Source: Ctenosaura bakeri
Lineage: Eukaryota > Chordata > Lepidosauria > Squamata > Iguanidae
Assembly: GCA_948474755.1 (NCBI GenBank)
Contig: CAOLHI010001239.1
Coordinates: 124,001-188,000, forward strand
Reading direction: 5' to 3'
Length of the DNA: 64,000 nucleotides
The notes under the pieces are model-generated. The model saw only the letters and a program-made list of their open reading frames with translations. It searched no databases and was not told where the DNA came from. The translations under genes and the position numbers were made by a program. The stretch's first letter is position 1. Every line of letters starts with the position of its first letter. This document shows, in pieces, positions 9,858 through 23,463 of the stretch.

Positions 9858-12800
9858 TCCTGACTCTGTGTATTCATTATGAGACCCTGAACACTGCTCC
9901 TCTCTCAACAGCTGGACATATAAAGAGAACATTCAAATCTTTGAATGAGCATCTTAGGTGGAGCCTGCTTCCTCTTTCTTATGTGCATTCATAAAATATG
10001 CTTTGAATAACTAAACAGGCCTTTCGACGTTGCCAAAAAGTCACATTTTGATTCACAACAGAAAAAAAAAGTCAGCTGGAATGTTACTAAGCAATTCAGG
10101 TTGAAGAGACACTGCTGAAACGAAGGGAAAAAACGACTTTGGCTTCTGGCATATATATGTCCTCAATAATAAACACAGATGCCTCCAAGGCTGTTCTTGC
10201 CCAATTAAATCCCTTCACAATGCAGCTGAAGTTGCTGGCTTCTCAACTTCATGTTGTTATACAGCACTTTGGTAACCTACTTAGCTAATATGCAGAGGCT
10301 CTCCCTTCCCCTGCCCCAACCATAGAAAGGAACTTTAATTGAGAGCGGGGGTGAATGAGAAGCAGTGAAATAGGATTCAGTCTTGATAGATCAATATAGT
10401 TTATGTGGAATGCAGCTTGGAAGTGGGGGAATGTGAAGTGACTGGAATCATATATACCTTAATATAATTAGGTTGTGGATTGAGATGCCCTCACACAACA
10501 TTGTGATCAGTTATATTCATGTGCAGGCTGCTTTTGTCTTTTGTCAAGTGAATTTAAGATCTTGAGAGATGCAGATTTGCCAGTGACTCCAAATTAATAA
10601 AACTTAAATAAAACTTTCATTTTCAAAAATTTTCTATGAACCACAAAGAACCATTAATTTAAACAGAAATTTGTCCATTGTGTGCAAGTGGTAGAGTGAC
10701 TCTATTCCAGTGTTTTATCTTGCCTGCTGTTCCACTCTGTTGGTGGTATACCCAGTACATGCTGTTTCTGTCCGTTATTAGAAGATGTGTTGTGAAATTC
10801 CACATAAGAACTCGCTTTGCTTTTATAACCCTTTAATCTCAATGCCTTACAAATAATTTACCATGCCGCAGACACTGCTGGCAATAGGATTTTTTCCTGT
10901 TCTGTTCTCATCTTGCGTTTAAAAAATAATCTTTTCCTTACTTTGGTTAAATGAATTATTTGTGGCATATAGCCTGATCCCTTAAGTAGTCCTAAAAAAG
11001 CTTTCCCTCCCCCTTCGTATTTGAATCTGTTTAAAACATCTATATTGGATGTCAACCATTAGATGAGGTTTCCTTTACCAAGCAGGATGCAAGGTGATTA
11101 GAGTGAAGTGGCAGTTATAAACGAGTGTTATGGAGTCCTTGAAGGGTTTTAAACATTAATAATACACTTACATGTTTGACATAAACAAAAATAGTAGTAC
11201 TTATGTTGCATAATAAAGCAGCAAGCTGACTTACACTAGGAGGGAACAGCACTTGGAAAACCTAGTTTTTTTGATGAGAATTCCCATAATCCTCCAGGCA
11301 GTATGGCCATTGGAGCTTTGGTCCATCTTGCTCAGTGCTGCCTTTGGTGACTGGGTCTCTTTCCCATCATTTATTACCTGTCCTTTTAACAGTACACACC
11401 AAGGACTGAACTTGGAGCCTTCAGCATGAAAAGCTTGTGCCCTGCCACTGAGTTTTGCTCCCTTGTAATGTCCCAAGGTTGTGTGGTTACATTCCCCCCC
11501 TCCATACTTTAAAAGGACTAGCAAGTTCAATGTGATGACAATACAATGAGGTGAACATCCGCACTGGGACAGAGGCCAATTTTTGTCCCCATGTTTCCTA
11601 TGGATCATGCCAATGTCCTTTCACTGATTTTGGGTCTAGCATGGGGGTTGGGCAGTCACAGGGAGTGCAACAAAGCAATCTGCCATATTTTCAGGAAAAA
11701 ATAACTTTTTTAAAAAATGGAGATTCGGCTGGCTTTGGGGTATTCTGTGGGCATAAAGACTGGTGATTTTTCCTCTTCCAACCTCCCCGCACCCACCCAT
11801 GAAAGTGTTTCTCTGGTAGTTCTTTAGTGAAAGAGCCCTAATGCTAAGAAGGTTCCTGTGCTTGGAAAATCTATGGTTTAGAATAGGCCATGAATGCTTT
11901 TGTCCCATTTATTAACCAGAGAGTTAAGACAGGATTTTGGAATTTTCACCTAGCTAGTCTTGTTCCTGAAATGGAATTAGTTTGTTAAGGTTCTGATGCT
12001 ATCTATGCACACTGACCTGTGAATAAGCACCACTGCATTCAATGGAACTTCTAAATTAACATGATATTGGAATGCTCTGTTGCACACTTCATTGAAACTT
12101 TCTTTCTTCCCTGCTTATTTTTTTTTTTGTCTTCCTTCTTTCTGAAGTGTATGAGACTATGGATAAAACACTGCAAAAAAGGAGTGTTGATATGATCACA
12201 TATTTGACTGCAGTCAGGATTCTTTCTCGTGCTTAACAAATTTACATTTGCTTTATTGGGAAAACATCCAAACTCCTACATACATCCTTGAGGAATTCAT
12301 ATGGAATACTTGAGGAGAGGGAAATCATGAGCCCTGCCCTCCTTGTTTATCTCTTCATGTGAAAACTTAAGGTTCCCAGTCATGTGGAGAACCTCAATGT
12401 GTAAGATATGCTTCTGTTCAGATTGTTGCTCTGCACATGAGGAGAATGACACTAGGGATAATACTTCCCATCCCTCATGTGTTTTTGTGATTATATGATT
12501 GTACAGCTTGTATGTAAGTATCAGTTAAACATCACACAAAAAGAACCATTGTGCAGTCTAAGGTACAATCCCATGAAGGCTGAAACTTGTAATCATTGTG
12601 CATAGGAGGATAAACTATGCATACTCCATTTCCAGAATTAATTTTGGATTTTTTGTAGCTCAATCAGAATTCGTGAAATGTGGAATACAGGAATGTAATT
12701 GTGAAAATCTGATCATTGTCATGATGAAATAGTTAGCCTTCCTTATCTTTAGTGCTCCAAAGCAGTAGTGTCTTCTCTTCAGATCTCAGTCTAGTGGCAT

Positions 12801-15492
12801 AATATCACTCCATTGTCCCAATATCAAGTTCTAGATAACTGGAATTCTGCACAACAGTTACATGTTTATGCAACATAACAATTGTAAACTGTTCACATAA
12901 ATTGTTGTGTACACTGATGGCACTGTATAAATAATTTATTAGAATAACAGGCAACATTTAATGCTAGATTGCTTATACAGTCAGGCAGAGTGAGGCTTCA
13001 GGTAGTAAATGCTGGGGTGTGTGTGGTGGTGCCCCAGTGTCCCCATTCCTGGGTCCCAGGTCCCAGGTCCCAAGTGTTAGCATGACTTGCATGTCTTAAG
13101 TTAGCCTGCTACCCTCAGCTGCAGTGGAGAATGATATTAGCCCTTGTCAGTCTTAAAATAAGTTTCTGCTGACACTCCAGTTGGATTCTGCACATGGAAT
13201 AAGAGGGGTCATGCCATTACCATTGACAACAGGCTGGTCCACTTCTTTCTGTCCATCATCCACCAACATCAAGCATCTTTAAATACTTTCAGGGAGTTAT
13301 AATGGGGATTTCCTCAGTTTAGGAACACTTCCTCTTAGTGAATTTGTGTCCACTCCCCTGTTAGGAACTGTTAGCATGGGGAACTGAGTACTGGCCTTAA
13401 TACTGATTTAAGGGAAATGTGTGGACTCACCTTCATTTCAAAAGTCACACTACCACAATATTCCTCCTCCCTTTCTGAATCTTTTATGCACATAGCTGCA
13501 TTCAGCTCCTCTTAAAACTGTGGTGCCCTGAAATGCTTGCCATTAGCCTGACTGATCACAAGGAGCTTCCAAGAAAGCTGCTTTTGATCTGCACAGCTTT
13601 TGTTTTGCCCTCCAGAATCTTGTATCAAGATAAGTTTTTCTTGTTGCTTACTTGCTCAGATTTCTTTCCTAGAGGGATTTCAAACAAAATGTTCTAGTAA
13701 AAATGGTGATGCTGTCTTCTGAAATATTTAAAAGATGGAAGTCAAAAATACATGGAATTGAGATTGTGTGTGTGTGGAGGGGGGAGATTAGAGGAACTTG
13801 AGCTATAAAACAGCTTTTCATCTTGCCTGCCACCCAGAATCCCTCTGGCCTTTTGCTTGTGAGACCTTCATACCAGCTTGATGCTGGTGCATCTTGTAAT
13901 GGCACTTCCTTGTATATGCATTTCTCCTGATGTGGGTTCAGGCAGAATGACTCTGTTGAGATCCATAGCTTCTCCATAGAGCAGCTCCCTGAATGAGAAG
14001 GAACATTTCTAGTTTTATTATGTAATCCTGTCCCTTGACTTTGAAAATAGCTGGAAATACAAACATCAAAGATTAAATGTGCAGCAACCTTGCATTTCCC
14101 TTCTCTCTGGGAATGGAAAGCTTTTAGAGGAATGTTCAGCGGGCTTTTATCCTACCTCAGGCAATCTAGGGAGACTTGAAAGAGAGTTGACGAAGCAAAA
14201 TTCTCAGCGTTAACCTGCTTGTGCAATTTGTGTTTTTGCCATCAGCCTTATACATGACTCTCTTCACTTTCTGGTGGCACTAATTCGAAGGATCATGTCT
14301 GTCAAAAACTGATAGTGGTTTGTGAGGTAGCCAGATGTATCTTTCTCTCATGTACACTCAATGGCATTATCTTCAATGGCCTTTAGTAAATAGGAATCGA
14401 TACTGCATTTTACCAGAGAGTTCAAAAATGTAATCAGTCAAGGAGATCTTCCATTCTCTGCACATCAGGACACTCTGGACACCAGTGAGTAAACCGATAT
14501 GAAAAGCAGAAGTGCTTTTCACTGACATGAACAGCAGATATGAAATTCCACCAGTGAGTGACAGAGGATTGCATTACATCTTCATTAGTAAAATCACAAG
14601 GGAAATACTTAGTGATCCAGATAGACTGAGTTTAATTTGCACATTCAGATCCAAGAATGTTAATTTGACGTGCAGATGCAGAATTGAACCAAAGGAGACA
14701 GAAGATGGTGGAGGGAATTGTATGAAAATTTTGTACCTCTGCACAGTTACAGCAATGGTGAGGGCATTAAAATCTTCACCACAGAGGCAGGAAACCTATT
14801 CTCACCTCCAAAACAATGCCAAAACAGCCAAGCCAGTATAGCGCAGTTCCAGTACGACTGAACTAATGCCATAATCTGTATGGAGAAACACCACTGAATG
14901 TGAATTCCATGGAAAATAATCGATGTATGTAGTGGACTTTCTCACTGGATGTTCACTGAGGATGCTTTTTCTGTTGGTGTGTAGTGCTGAAATGAAACAC
15001 AGGTCTATCACTTACATTTTGAGCAATTATATGTAGAGTAATTGTTGGTTTTACAATAGTGCTTTTATATGTATTTACCATATGTACTTTTCTTCAAAAA
15101 AGTTTTCTCTCATTCTCTCCCTCTTCCCCCATTTGCAGAATCCAGTAGTATCCCTCAGACAGAATGACATTAAACATCAACACAGCTAGGGAAATTTCAT
15201 GTTAAAATGAATGAACCATCCATGAAAACCCATACATTTTCCTAGAAAGTAGCTAGGACTAGGGGGCTAAAGAGAAAAGATTTGCTCCCTTACACAGTAC
15301 AAGTTTAAAGAATTCCAGAGGAGTATTGTTCTTATTAATGCAAGTTGGAGAGTAATATTGTCATATAAATAGGGACACAATATAGCAGGGACCTTGCACC
15401 TGCAGCTTGTGCTTTGTCAGCTCAGTATTTGACTTGCTTCTCCCTTTCAATCCCAGTGTCCCTGAACTTTGTAATACATGGGTGTATAGGCA

Positions 15493-15692
15493 AATAAGAC
15501 AGCATAGTGTAGTGGTTTGAGTGTCGTACTGTGACACTGGAAACCAAGTTCAATTCCCCACTTGGCCATGGAAACCAACTGGGTGATCTTGTGTGTGTCA
15601 CATACTCTCAGTCGGAAACTTCCATGTTGGGGTTGCCTTAAGGTCACCATAAGTTTGAAATGACTTGAAGGCATACACAAACAACAATAGGT
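15493..15692 (+). mobile_element. Sauria-type SINE, plus strand
   Basis: The tRNA-derived head has an A-box-like GTGTAGTGGTTTGAGTG and a B-box-like AGTTCAATTCCC. The body follows (actgggtgatcttg, cacatactctcag), then a Bov-B-type tail (GGTCACCATAAGTTTGAAAT, gacttgaaggc) ending in an ACAACAATA run. All modules are in order, so this copy is nearly full length with small internal deletions. It is not a functional tRNA gene. Confidence 0.75.
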
Positions 15693-18529
15693 AAGTGAAT
15701 ATCATAGCAACTTGAACAAGCTTCCTGATTTTGGAAGCTATGCAATTGCCTTATACTGAGAAAGACTGTTGAATCTCAATATTGTCGATCCATAGAGTAG
15801 CTTTCCAGAGTTTCAGAGTGGATTATTTCCCAACTTGATGGAAATCCAAGTTCAGATCCTGAGATAAAGTATAGCTTTCTTCTTTGCAACTCCACTATAG
15901 GTCCCTGCATCTCAGGATCTAGTAACTGAGATTGCCACCTCATCTTGCCTAGTTTTAGGCCAATGCAATTGAACTGATACTTTATCAGCCAAAACAGATA
16001 CTTTATCAGCCAAAGCAATTGAACTGATAGTTTTGCCTAATATATCAAAAGCAATAGGACTGGGTCAGAATCATCTGGCTCTCCGAATGTTCTTGGATTT
16101 CAACACATTCCTCACCATTCACTAGGCTGTATAGGACTGCTGGGACTTGTAGTCCAACAAAATCTGGAAGGTCACATGACTCCAACCCTGATATAGAAGG
16201 ATTTTTACAGGTTCTTTTGGAGAGTTTATAGGGACCTAAACTTTGCAATAGCAGAGCTATTCGAAATTTGGCTTTTGTTTCTGAAAGTTGTGGGATTTCT
16301 TTATTGCATGTTCTGTAAACTGGTAATGTTGTTCTGCTATAATCTCACCTATTTCACATCTGCAAAACAATTTCCCTGAATGTTATTGGTGTAATAGTGA
16401 ACTCAGCAGGTTAATTGGAAACTAAACCTTTCTCCAGCCGGAACAGCTCAGTAGAATAAGAAAAATATTGCTTTCATCTCTAGTAGAAGCTTATTGGAGA
16501 GGAAATTAAAGGAAAGGAAGTGGATATATTTTCATTTGTAGATTATTTACACATTGGTGCATAATGATATATTCAGAGATAGTTCTGTCTGTGACATCAG
16601 AGCTTTTTCTTCAAATCAGTACTAATCCTAAACACCAAAAATCTCCTTGACATCTCTTTGTTAATCCCCAGGCAGACACTGTGCTGTTTTTGTTAGGGGA
16701 AAAAGTCTCATTTATTTTTAATTATGTCCCACTTGCCTGCATTAAATTTTGAAAGGTTTTATTTTTTGGCAAAAAAGTAAAAGATCTACACATCAGTTAG
16801 TGCTGTTTTATAAGCCTTTCTGAATTAAATGGATGGAAAAGTAAACCAGACATAGACAGTGACAAATGCCTGCACATATGATATATGTATACACACAGAT
16901 AAAGGAACATATAGATCCCACTTGAACTCTTAGAAATTATGGCTGTATGTACCTCCTAGTGCCCATGGTCCATTGCTCCACAGCCATCGCATGATATATG
17001 CAGATACCTAAGGCAAGTGGCCCGGTTCTATGAATTCACTTCCTGAGATCAGTTCCTCTTATATATATGGAAACCCAAACTTTACTGTCTTAATATGCTT
17101 TGTGGTCCCCTGAAAATTATTGAATCTTTTAGAAAAAATTCATAAAGCTCCAGAGCTTATAAAGAACTGGTGGGATATAGTGATTCTATCGCATTTGTTA
17201 ATAATGGATAAAAGATTGCAGTTTAACTGGAGATATCTAAAAAAAAACCAGGTTACTTTTCAGGAGCAGTTAAAAGTGAGTTATAATTTACTCTGGAAGG
17301 GAAACAACGTAATGTAAAAAACCCCACTTGAAATAAATGGCACAACCAGAAATTGTTTCTTAATTCAAATATTATGGGGTTACAGCAATAATGCTAGTTA
17401 AATCTTTAAATGCTCACATGTACCTAGGTAGTATGAGTTTTATTACATTTGGAAATGGAGGTGCCATTTCAAGGAAGAGATTTATGAAAACACATACACA
17501 CATACACAGCACAGGGCACCAGGTTCTGTACACAAAGTTCTCCCATTCCCACTGATTTTGATGTGAGTTTGATGCATGTTTCTGTGGCCATGCACTGCTA
17601 GGATGCAGATACTCAGTCCAGGCAGTTTTCTTACTCCGAACTCAATGTAATTGATCACACCATCTCTTATTCAGGGAAACATTGATGCACACATCAAGCT
17701 AGTCACAGAATACAGTGAGTTCAGAACATAATGGAAAAGCCAAGCATGTGAGTTGCTGAATCCTATAGAGAATCTTACATAAATGAACTCTGGTGCAAAT
17801 GTTGTCAGAGATGTAACATTATTTCACTTCATTATATAAGGAAGCTGTAATTGTGGCTGAGAAGTAGAAGCCTGAAAGGGAAAGAGAAAGTGCACAGATG
17901 TAGCTCACGAGGCCATGCAGTGCTTGTATTAATTGTGGACAGCTTTGCTCCTTATATAATGGACAGACACATTGTGCATCACTTACAATCTGTGCAGTTT
18001 CAGAGGTGCTAGATGTCTTGTTGTAAACAAGGGATTAGATAGCTCACAGCCAATTCAAATGATGAATGAGTATTATTTGCTGAGGTATTGAGATTCTTAA
18101 CAGAGGGTGCAAAATATAGTGATGCAAAGGACAGTGATGCCCTTACAAGATCATGCTAAGGGATATTTTGTTTTGCTGATGTTAAATCAACTGAACCCAG
18201 GTTTAAACAGAATGCCCACATTTTAAATCATCCATTATTTCTCTCCCTGTAAATAGCAACTATTAAGACACTGGGTGAATACAGGGGTTCCTATATTTGT
18301 ATCTGAGTCAATTTTGGCCATGCACAATGGTTTATTTTTCTTCATACTTTCCTCATCCATCTGGTATTCTGGCACCATTTATTATTGAAAGAAGCCAGAG
18401 AAGTGCCTAATCCATGAAAAGCATTCTTTTGTGTCATCCAAATTCAAGAAGAGAATCTACTGAATTTTTGAATTTGATTTTGAGTTCAGAGTTTTAAAAA
18501 TGTTTAAAAATGCTAATCTTTCTGTAACC

Positions 18530-19110
18530 AGAAAACACCTGGAAGAATTACTGATGATCTAATAATGGCAAGACTACAGCTGAATCTTAAGAGAACTACA
18601 GTATATTTACATAGCTTTAAAGTGAATGAAATAGTTAAAGATCTTCCATACCTTGACTCAGTCACTAATCAAAATGAAATTCTAATCAAAAAACCAGAAG
18701 AAGGCCAAGACTTGAAAACCTGACAAAATCTTCAAGTGAAAAGATATATAATTAAATACCAAAGCCAGAATCAACCATGCCATAGTATTTTTTATTTCTC
18801 TGTGTGAAGAAAGGTGACAGAAAGAGAATCATTTTGAAATGTGGTACTGCAGGAGAATTCTCCAGAAACCAAGGAGTGTCTAATAGACAAATAAATAGTT
18901 CCTAGAGTAAATCAAGCCTCAACTCTCTCTAGAAGCCAAAATGATTAAACTGAGGCTATCATTTGTTGGGACATTATGAGATGATATGGCTCACTGGAAA
19001 ATTTTTAGCAAATTGGAAGACAGTAGAAAAAGAGAGAGACCACAGCAGAGACAGATTGTTTACACTGAAGAAGCCATGACCTTGAGTTTTCAAGACCTGA
19101 CTTGAAAGAA
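18530..19110 (+). mobile_element. Bov-B LINE 3' coding-end fragment, decayed
   Basis: Translations in shifting frames give a 'DLPYLDSVTN' block and further down a segment with 'NQASTLSRSQND'-type residues. These match the C-terminal end of Bov-B (RTE clade) reverse-transcriptase polyproteins followed by the 3' region. Stops and frameshifts are frequent. The 'ctagaagccaaaatgattaaactgaggctatca' area has a mirror copy in the minus-strand Bov-B piece at 46036-46375, which supports the assignment. Confidence 0.55.
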
Positions 19111-19287
19111 GTGATATTTCTATATAAAAATATTATTTACCACACAGAAAATGCTGTGTTCTCTCTAAATAGAGAGAATGCTGTTTTCTGGACAAAACAA
19201 CCACATGTGAATTTTCCTGAACTATGAAAAGTCTTGTCAGTTTGGGATTCTATTCACCAGGGTTTTTCAACACTTGAAAACATGTAC

Positions 19288-19960
19288 ATGTGAAATTGAT
19301 CTGGGATTCTGAGTGGTTCACAAGCTAAAGATGAATCAGAAGGCAGCTGAAAAAGCTAAAGTGATTCTGGTCTGCATCAATCGGAGCATAGTGTTTAGGT
19401 CAAGGGAAGTGATAGTACCACTCCATTCTGCTTTGGTCAGATCCCAGCTGGAATACTGTGTGCCGTTCTGGGCATCGCAGTTCAGGAGGGATATTGACAA
19501 GCTGGAACATGTCCAGAGGAAGGTGACCAAAATTGTAGAAGACCTGGAAACCTAGCCCTGTGAGGAGAGGCTTAGAGAGCTCAGTATGTTTAGCCTGGAG
19601 AAGAGAAAGTTATGAGACAACATAATAGCTATGTTGAAATATCTGAAAGGTGTCATGTGGAGCATGGAGCAAGCCTAATTTCTGCTGCTCCAGAGATTAA
19701 GATGTGAAGCAATGGATTCAAACTTCAGGAAAAGTGATGCCATCTAAACATTAGGAAGACTTCCTGACAGTAAGAGGAGTTTGACAGTGGATATGTTGCT
19801 TCAGAGTGTGATGAAGTCTCTTTGTTTGGAGGTTTTTAAGCAGAGGTTGGACAGTCATCTGTCGGGAATGCTTTGATGATGTGTTCCTGCATGGTAAGGG
19901 TTGGACTTGATGGCTCCTTGCGATCTTTTCCAATTCTGTGATTCTATGATTCTTTGAATA
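19288..19960 (+). mobile_element. CR1 LINE 3' end, plus strand
   Basis: The frame at 19313-19555 encodes the CR1 reverse-transcriptase C-terminal block (ILVCINRSIVFRSREV, LEYCVPFWASQFRRDIDKLE, VQRKVTKIVEDLE). After a stop, the remaining C-terminus and 3' UTR continue through 'ggaggtttttaagcagaggttgga' to the terminal GATTCTATGATTCT repeat at about 19945. It is 5'-truncated, as usual for CR1, and carries several stops. Confidence 0.85.
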
Positions 19961-21553
19961 TTTGAATATTTTCAAATATTCTTTCCACCTCAGTTAGTTC
20001 TTTTCTTAATGGTGAAGGCAGTGTTTAGAGAAGAGGCACTAAGGCAATGAAAATTCCAGCACCTGTACTTTTTCATCTTCCTTTCAATCTATGTTGGAAG
20101 GAGGCAGTCATTGCTTTGTAGCAGTTGCCTCTTTAGGGCTGCATTTTACCTCTACTTCCTTTCACTTAGCCATCAGTATTTTGTGTTCAACCTTCTTAGA
20201 TGTTGGGAGCTTCTGGTACTAGCTTATACAATTTCTTCTCCTTGAATTCAAAGAGGAGTTCAGGGAACTGGTGAAAGAAGCTCTAAGACTTTCTCATGTT
20301 TTAGATATTGGCTGAAATTCTGATATCTTGCACATCCATAAATTCACCCATGGAAAGATTTGGACATATTTATCTAGTTCAGAATGTCTATATTTACTTC
20401 AAGGTTGCAGAAACAGATTTTCACACATGGTGCCAATTTTTATGATGATGTATATTTAGTTCTGCATTTGGTTGCACATTTGCGTATGCGTGCCATCATG
20501 CAAAGTTGCCATTCAATACAAGAGTTGTGTAACATAATTAATGTATAAATGCACATGAGGAAATTTATGCTACAATGGCCTAATGGATCTTGGCCATTAC
20601 TTGTTATTTGTTTGTCTGGTAAATTTGTCTTCTATCTTGCCTCCAATTCCAAGATAATGGAATTGTGAGACTGATCTCATTCAGAAAAAAAGAAAAAGAA
20701 AAGGCAAGTTGTTGACACCAAGAAGGTAGATCTGGATAATCACTCAGATGTGAAAGGCAGAGAAGCTTTAGCCCTTTGCCCTCAGCTATGGCTTACATGT
20801 TCTGCCTGTAGAATATCATATTCTGAGCATATCAATATCATATTCATATTATGGCCACTGTAGCCATAACTTTCTTCAGACAGAATACGCATGCCAGGGA
20901 AGCATATGTGTCCATAGATGTCTCTCCTTTCAGGTGCCATTCACTTCCTGACAGCCAAAAATAATTCTACTGGATCCTAGAACTCCTTAGTCATATTTCT
21001 CGACCTAAGCATGTCTACTTCTCTGCGTATCTAGGCCATACCCTTTTCTCCACACACAAACACATCACCACACACCACAATTAATAGTCCTTTCGTTAAA
21101 ATGCATTTGAAGAAAACTAAGGCAGAACATTTCAAAATCAATGAAATGATATAAAAATCATGGCAGTGGCATACAATGAACAAAACTAAATATAAATCTT
21201 TTGTTGTCAGTTTGGGTAGTGTGTAATTATTCTCTGTGTTGCTTCTCTAGTCAGACAAAAGACAAGTGTAACTTCATTGTCAAGCACTAGGGAGTTGTTT
21301 ATTAAAAGAATTTGACTCAGTGTAACATTTGTTGTGTATTTTGATAAAGAGAAAGTATGAGACTTTTTTGTGTCATTCAGTCCCAAGCATAGCATGGTGG
21401 CCTTAACCAAGTTTCATTACCAGTCAAATAGCACTACTTTTAGTTAAAGCCAACTGTCACCACATTTGTTTTGAAATAACACTTGAACTCTGAATGTTAA
21501 CTTTGTACTCACTGGTTCCTTTCTGTGGCAATAGGAAGCAGGACTTTCACTGA

Positions 21554-21733
21554 GGCCATTTCTGCACTAGACTGTTATAGCACTATTATTCCACTTTCAA
21601 CATCCTATGGAATCCTGGAGTTTGCAGTTTTGGGAGGGGCCGGCTGGCACCTCCCAAAACTACAAACCCGAGGATTCCATAGGATGTTGAAAGTGGAATA
21701 ATAGCGCTACAACAGTCTAGTGCAGAAATGGCC
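21554..21733. mobile_element. Hairpin MITE copy 4
   Basis: The ends are GGCCATTTCTGCACTAGA and its inverted partner TCTAGTGCAGAAATGGCC. The arms are almost perfectly complementary over about 85 bp around a short GGCCGGCTGG loop region. Flanks TGA and TGG differ by one base. Located in the GABRG2 intron. Confidence 0.8.
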
Positions 21734-22615
21734 TGGGACAGCTGGTTACAAAAGGTATCTATCCCCGCTAATAGAAGTCCATGTGTATTTTACTGCTGAT
21801 CTTTTTCAGAAAATATACTCTTCTCTTTGCATATTTAATGTATGCATTTGAAGATTGTTAAAACATACATGTACACTTTTTTTTCAAATGTAAGCATGAT
21901 TTTGAGTATATTCTTTCCTCTTAAAAAACACATTGCAATTTTATGGATTTCTGAGGTAATGATGCACCTTCTGGCACACCATTGTGAATAGTGTGGCATG
22001 AATGATTGTGGTAGCTTGCCAATAACTGAATCCTCCTGCACATGATGATTGCAGTTAGCCCATCAGGGACTAAAGCATTTGGAGTCCAAACACTACTGAG
22101 GCTTTCCTGTGCTAGCACACACTGCAGTAGCCATCTGAAAAAGTCTTAAGTTAAAAATAAGTGATAAAGAAGCTAAGAAATTTGAAGTACCTTTCCTAGT
22201 AAGAACATGATATGTATAATTTAAAACTGGTATATACCATGTACCATCTAGTAATATAACCCCTTGTCCCCAGTCTTGCCCATACTCTTGTGTGCATAGC
22301 CCAGTTAAACAAAAATCTTGTTCACAACAACATGAAGTTAGTACATGAGAGAAGTGTTACAGCATTTGAGGGGATGTGTGTGAAAGGGATAATTCATACT
22401 TGCAAGAGCTTGTCAGTGATGGCTGAGAGGGTGGGTTTCACAGAGATGGGAAGGAGACTAAAGAAGTGACAGCAAAAATGAGGTAGAAGAAAGAGAGGTG
22501 GAAGTGAGAGGAACCAGAATGCAAAGAAGCAAGAGAGACTTGAAAAATTTGCTCTTCAACTGTGTGCTTATTTATTGCTAACTTCATCTATGTAGTTTGA
22601 ATGGGCTTCATATTT

Positions 22616-22739
22616 TTTTGTTGCTGTTGTTGTTATGGGCCTTCAAGTCAACTTCAACTTATGACAATCCTATCAAAGGATTTGCAAGATTTATTCAGAG
22701 CAGGCTTTGTCATTGCCTTTCTCTAGACTGAGAAAGTGT
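22616..22739 (-). mobile_element. Sauria-type SINE, 3' half (split copy)
   Basis: The minus-strand tail (ttgttgttatgggccttcaag, then aacttatgacaatcctatc) and the lower body run up to 'gaaagtgt', where the Harbinger-like element at 22740 interrupts the SINE. The 5' half resumes at 23165 with 'tgtgacttgccc'. Removing the insert and one TGT restores the family's usual 'gaaagtgtgacttgccc'. Confidence 0.75.
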
Positions 22740-23164
22740 GACCCTTTCCACTCGATCCACCCAACCCGCCATGGGGATGGGAGGACAGGACCAGGATGAT
22801 ACTTATGCGCAATGTTGTCCTGGTCTCATCCTTCTCTGATCCCCAGATGGTGCAATCATGCCGCAAATCATTGACGGGTTTTCCCTGTCAGTGACTGGTG
22901 TTTGTACCACCTCCCTGCCATGCACCCACACTTACCCTGTTTGCAGAGGTCTTGGAAGCGTGATGGCTATGCTTCCTGCCCCAGCACAACCTGGGACAGT
23001 AACCAGCTGCAGTGTGGCAGGAAGAGGCGTGGTCATCACACTTCCTGGATCCCAGAGGCAGCTGGTATAGAAGAGAGCAATCCATCATGCTCCTCTCCTG
23101 GGAAAGCCACTGCCACCGTCATCACTGGACACCACTGGGACAAAGGTAGGGTGCAGAAAGGGTC
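22740..23164. mobile_element. Harbinger-like non-autonomous transposon, 425-bp form
   Basis: Starts GACCCTTTCCACTCG and ends GTGCAGAAAGGGTC (inverted). It is flanked by exact TGT duplications (22737-22739, 23165-23167) and sits inside a Sauria SINE, so its borders are certain. The interior has the module CACTTACCCTG ... CTTCCTGCCCCAGCACAACC ... GGCAGGAAGAGGCGTGGT shared with the copies at 3805-5321 and 36645-37064. No coding capacity. Confidence 0.8.
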
Positions 23165-23262
23165 TGTGACTTGCCCATGGCCACCAATTTCTGTGGATGT
23201 GCAGGGATTCAGTCCTAGTCTGACATTCAGGCCAATAGACCTTGCTGGCTCAGATCCTATTT
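23165..23262 (-). mobile_element. Sauria-type SINE, 5' half (split copy)
   Basis: Continuation of the SINE at 22616-22739: 'gacttgcccatggccacc', then the B-box region and the head ending near 'gaccttgctggctc'. Confidence 0.7.
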
Positions 23263-23463
23263 CTTGGTAATTAATTAAAAAATATAGGATTGCTAAATGT
23301 TACTCAGTTAGCAATGGGAACTCTGGCTGTGCTTGTGGCATTTATTTACTGGGTCACCTTCACTAAACATTACCATCAACTTCCATCAGGTTACAACAAA
23401 AAGTCTATTGGGTGTGAGAATGACTTTGTGCTATCGGTATCTTTCATCTATGATTAACAATGC

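Noticed and set aside
14512..14841. 109-residue plus-strand frame
   Set aside because: No recognisable domain, no splice context, and no second exon around it. Expected by chance in 64 kb.
15493..15560. tRNA gene (A- and B-box-like sequence)
   Set aside because: The boxes belong to the head of a Sauria-type SINE with body and Bov-B-like tail. The head does not fold as a complete tRNA by inspection.
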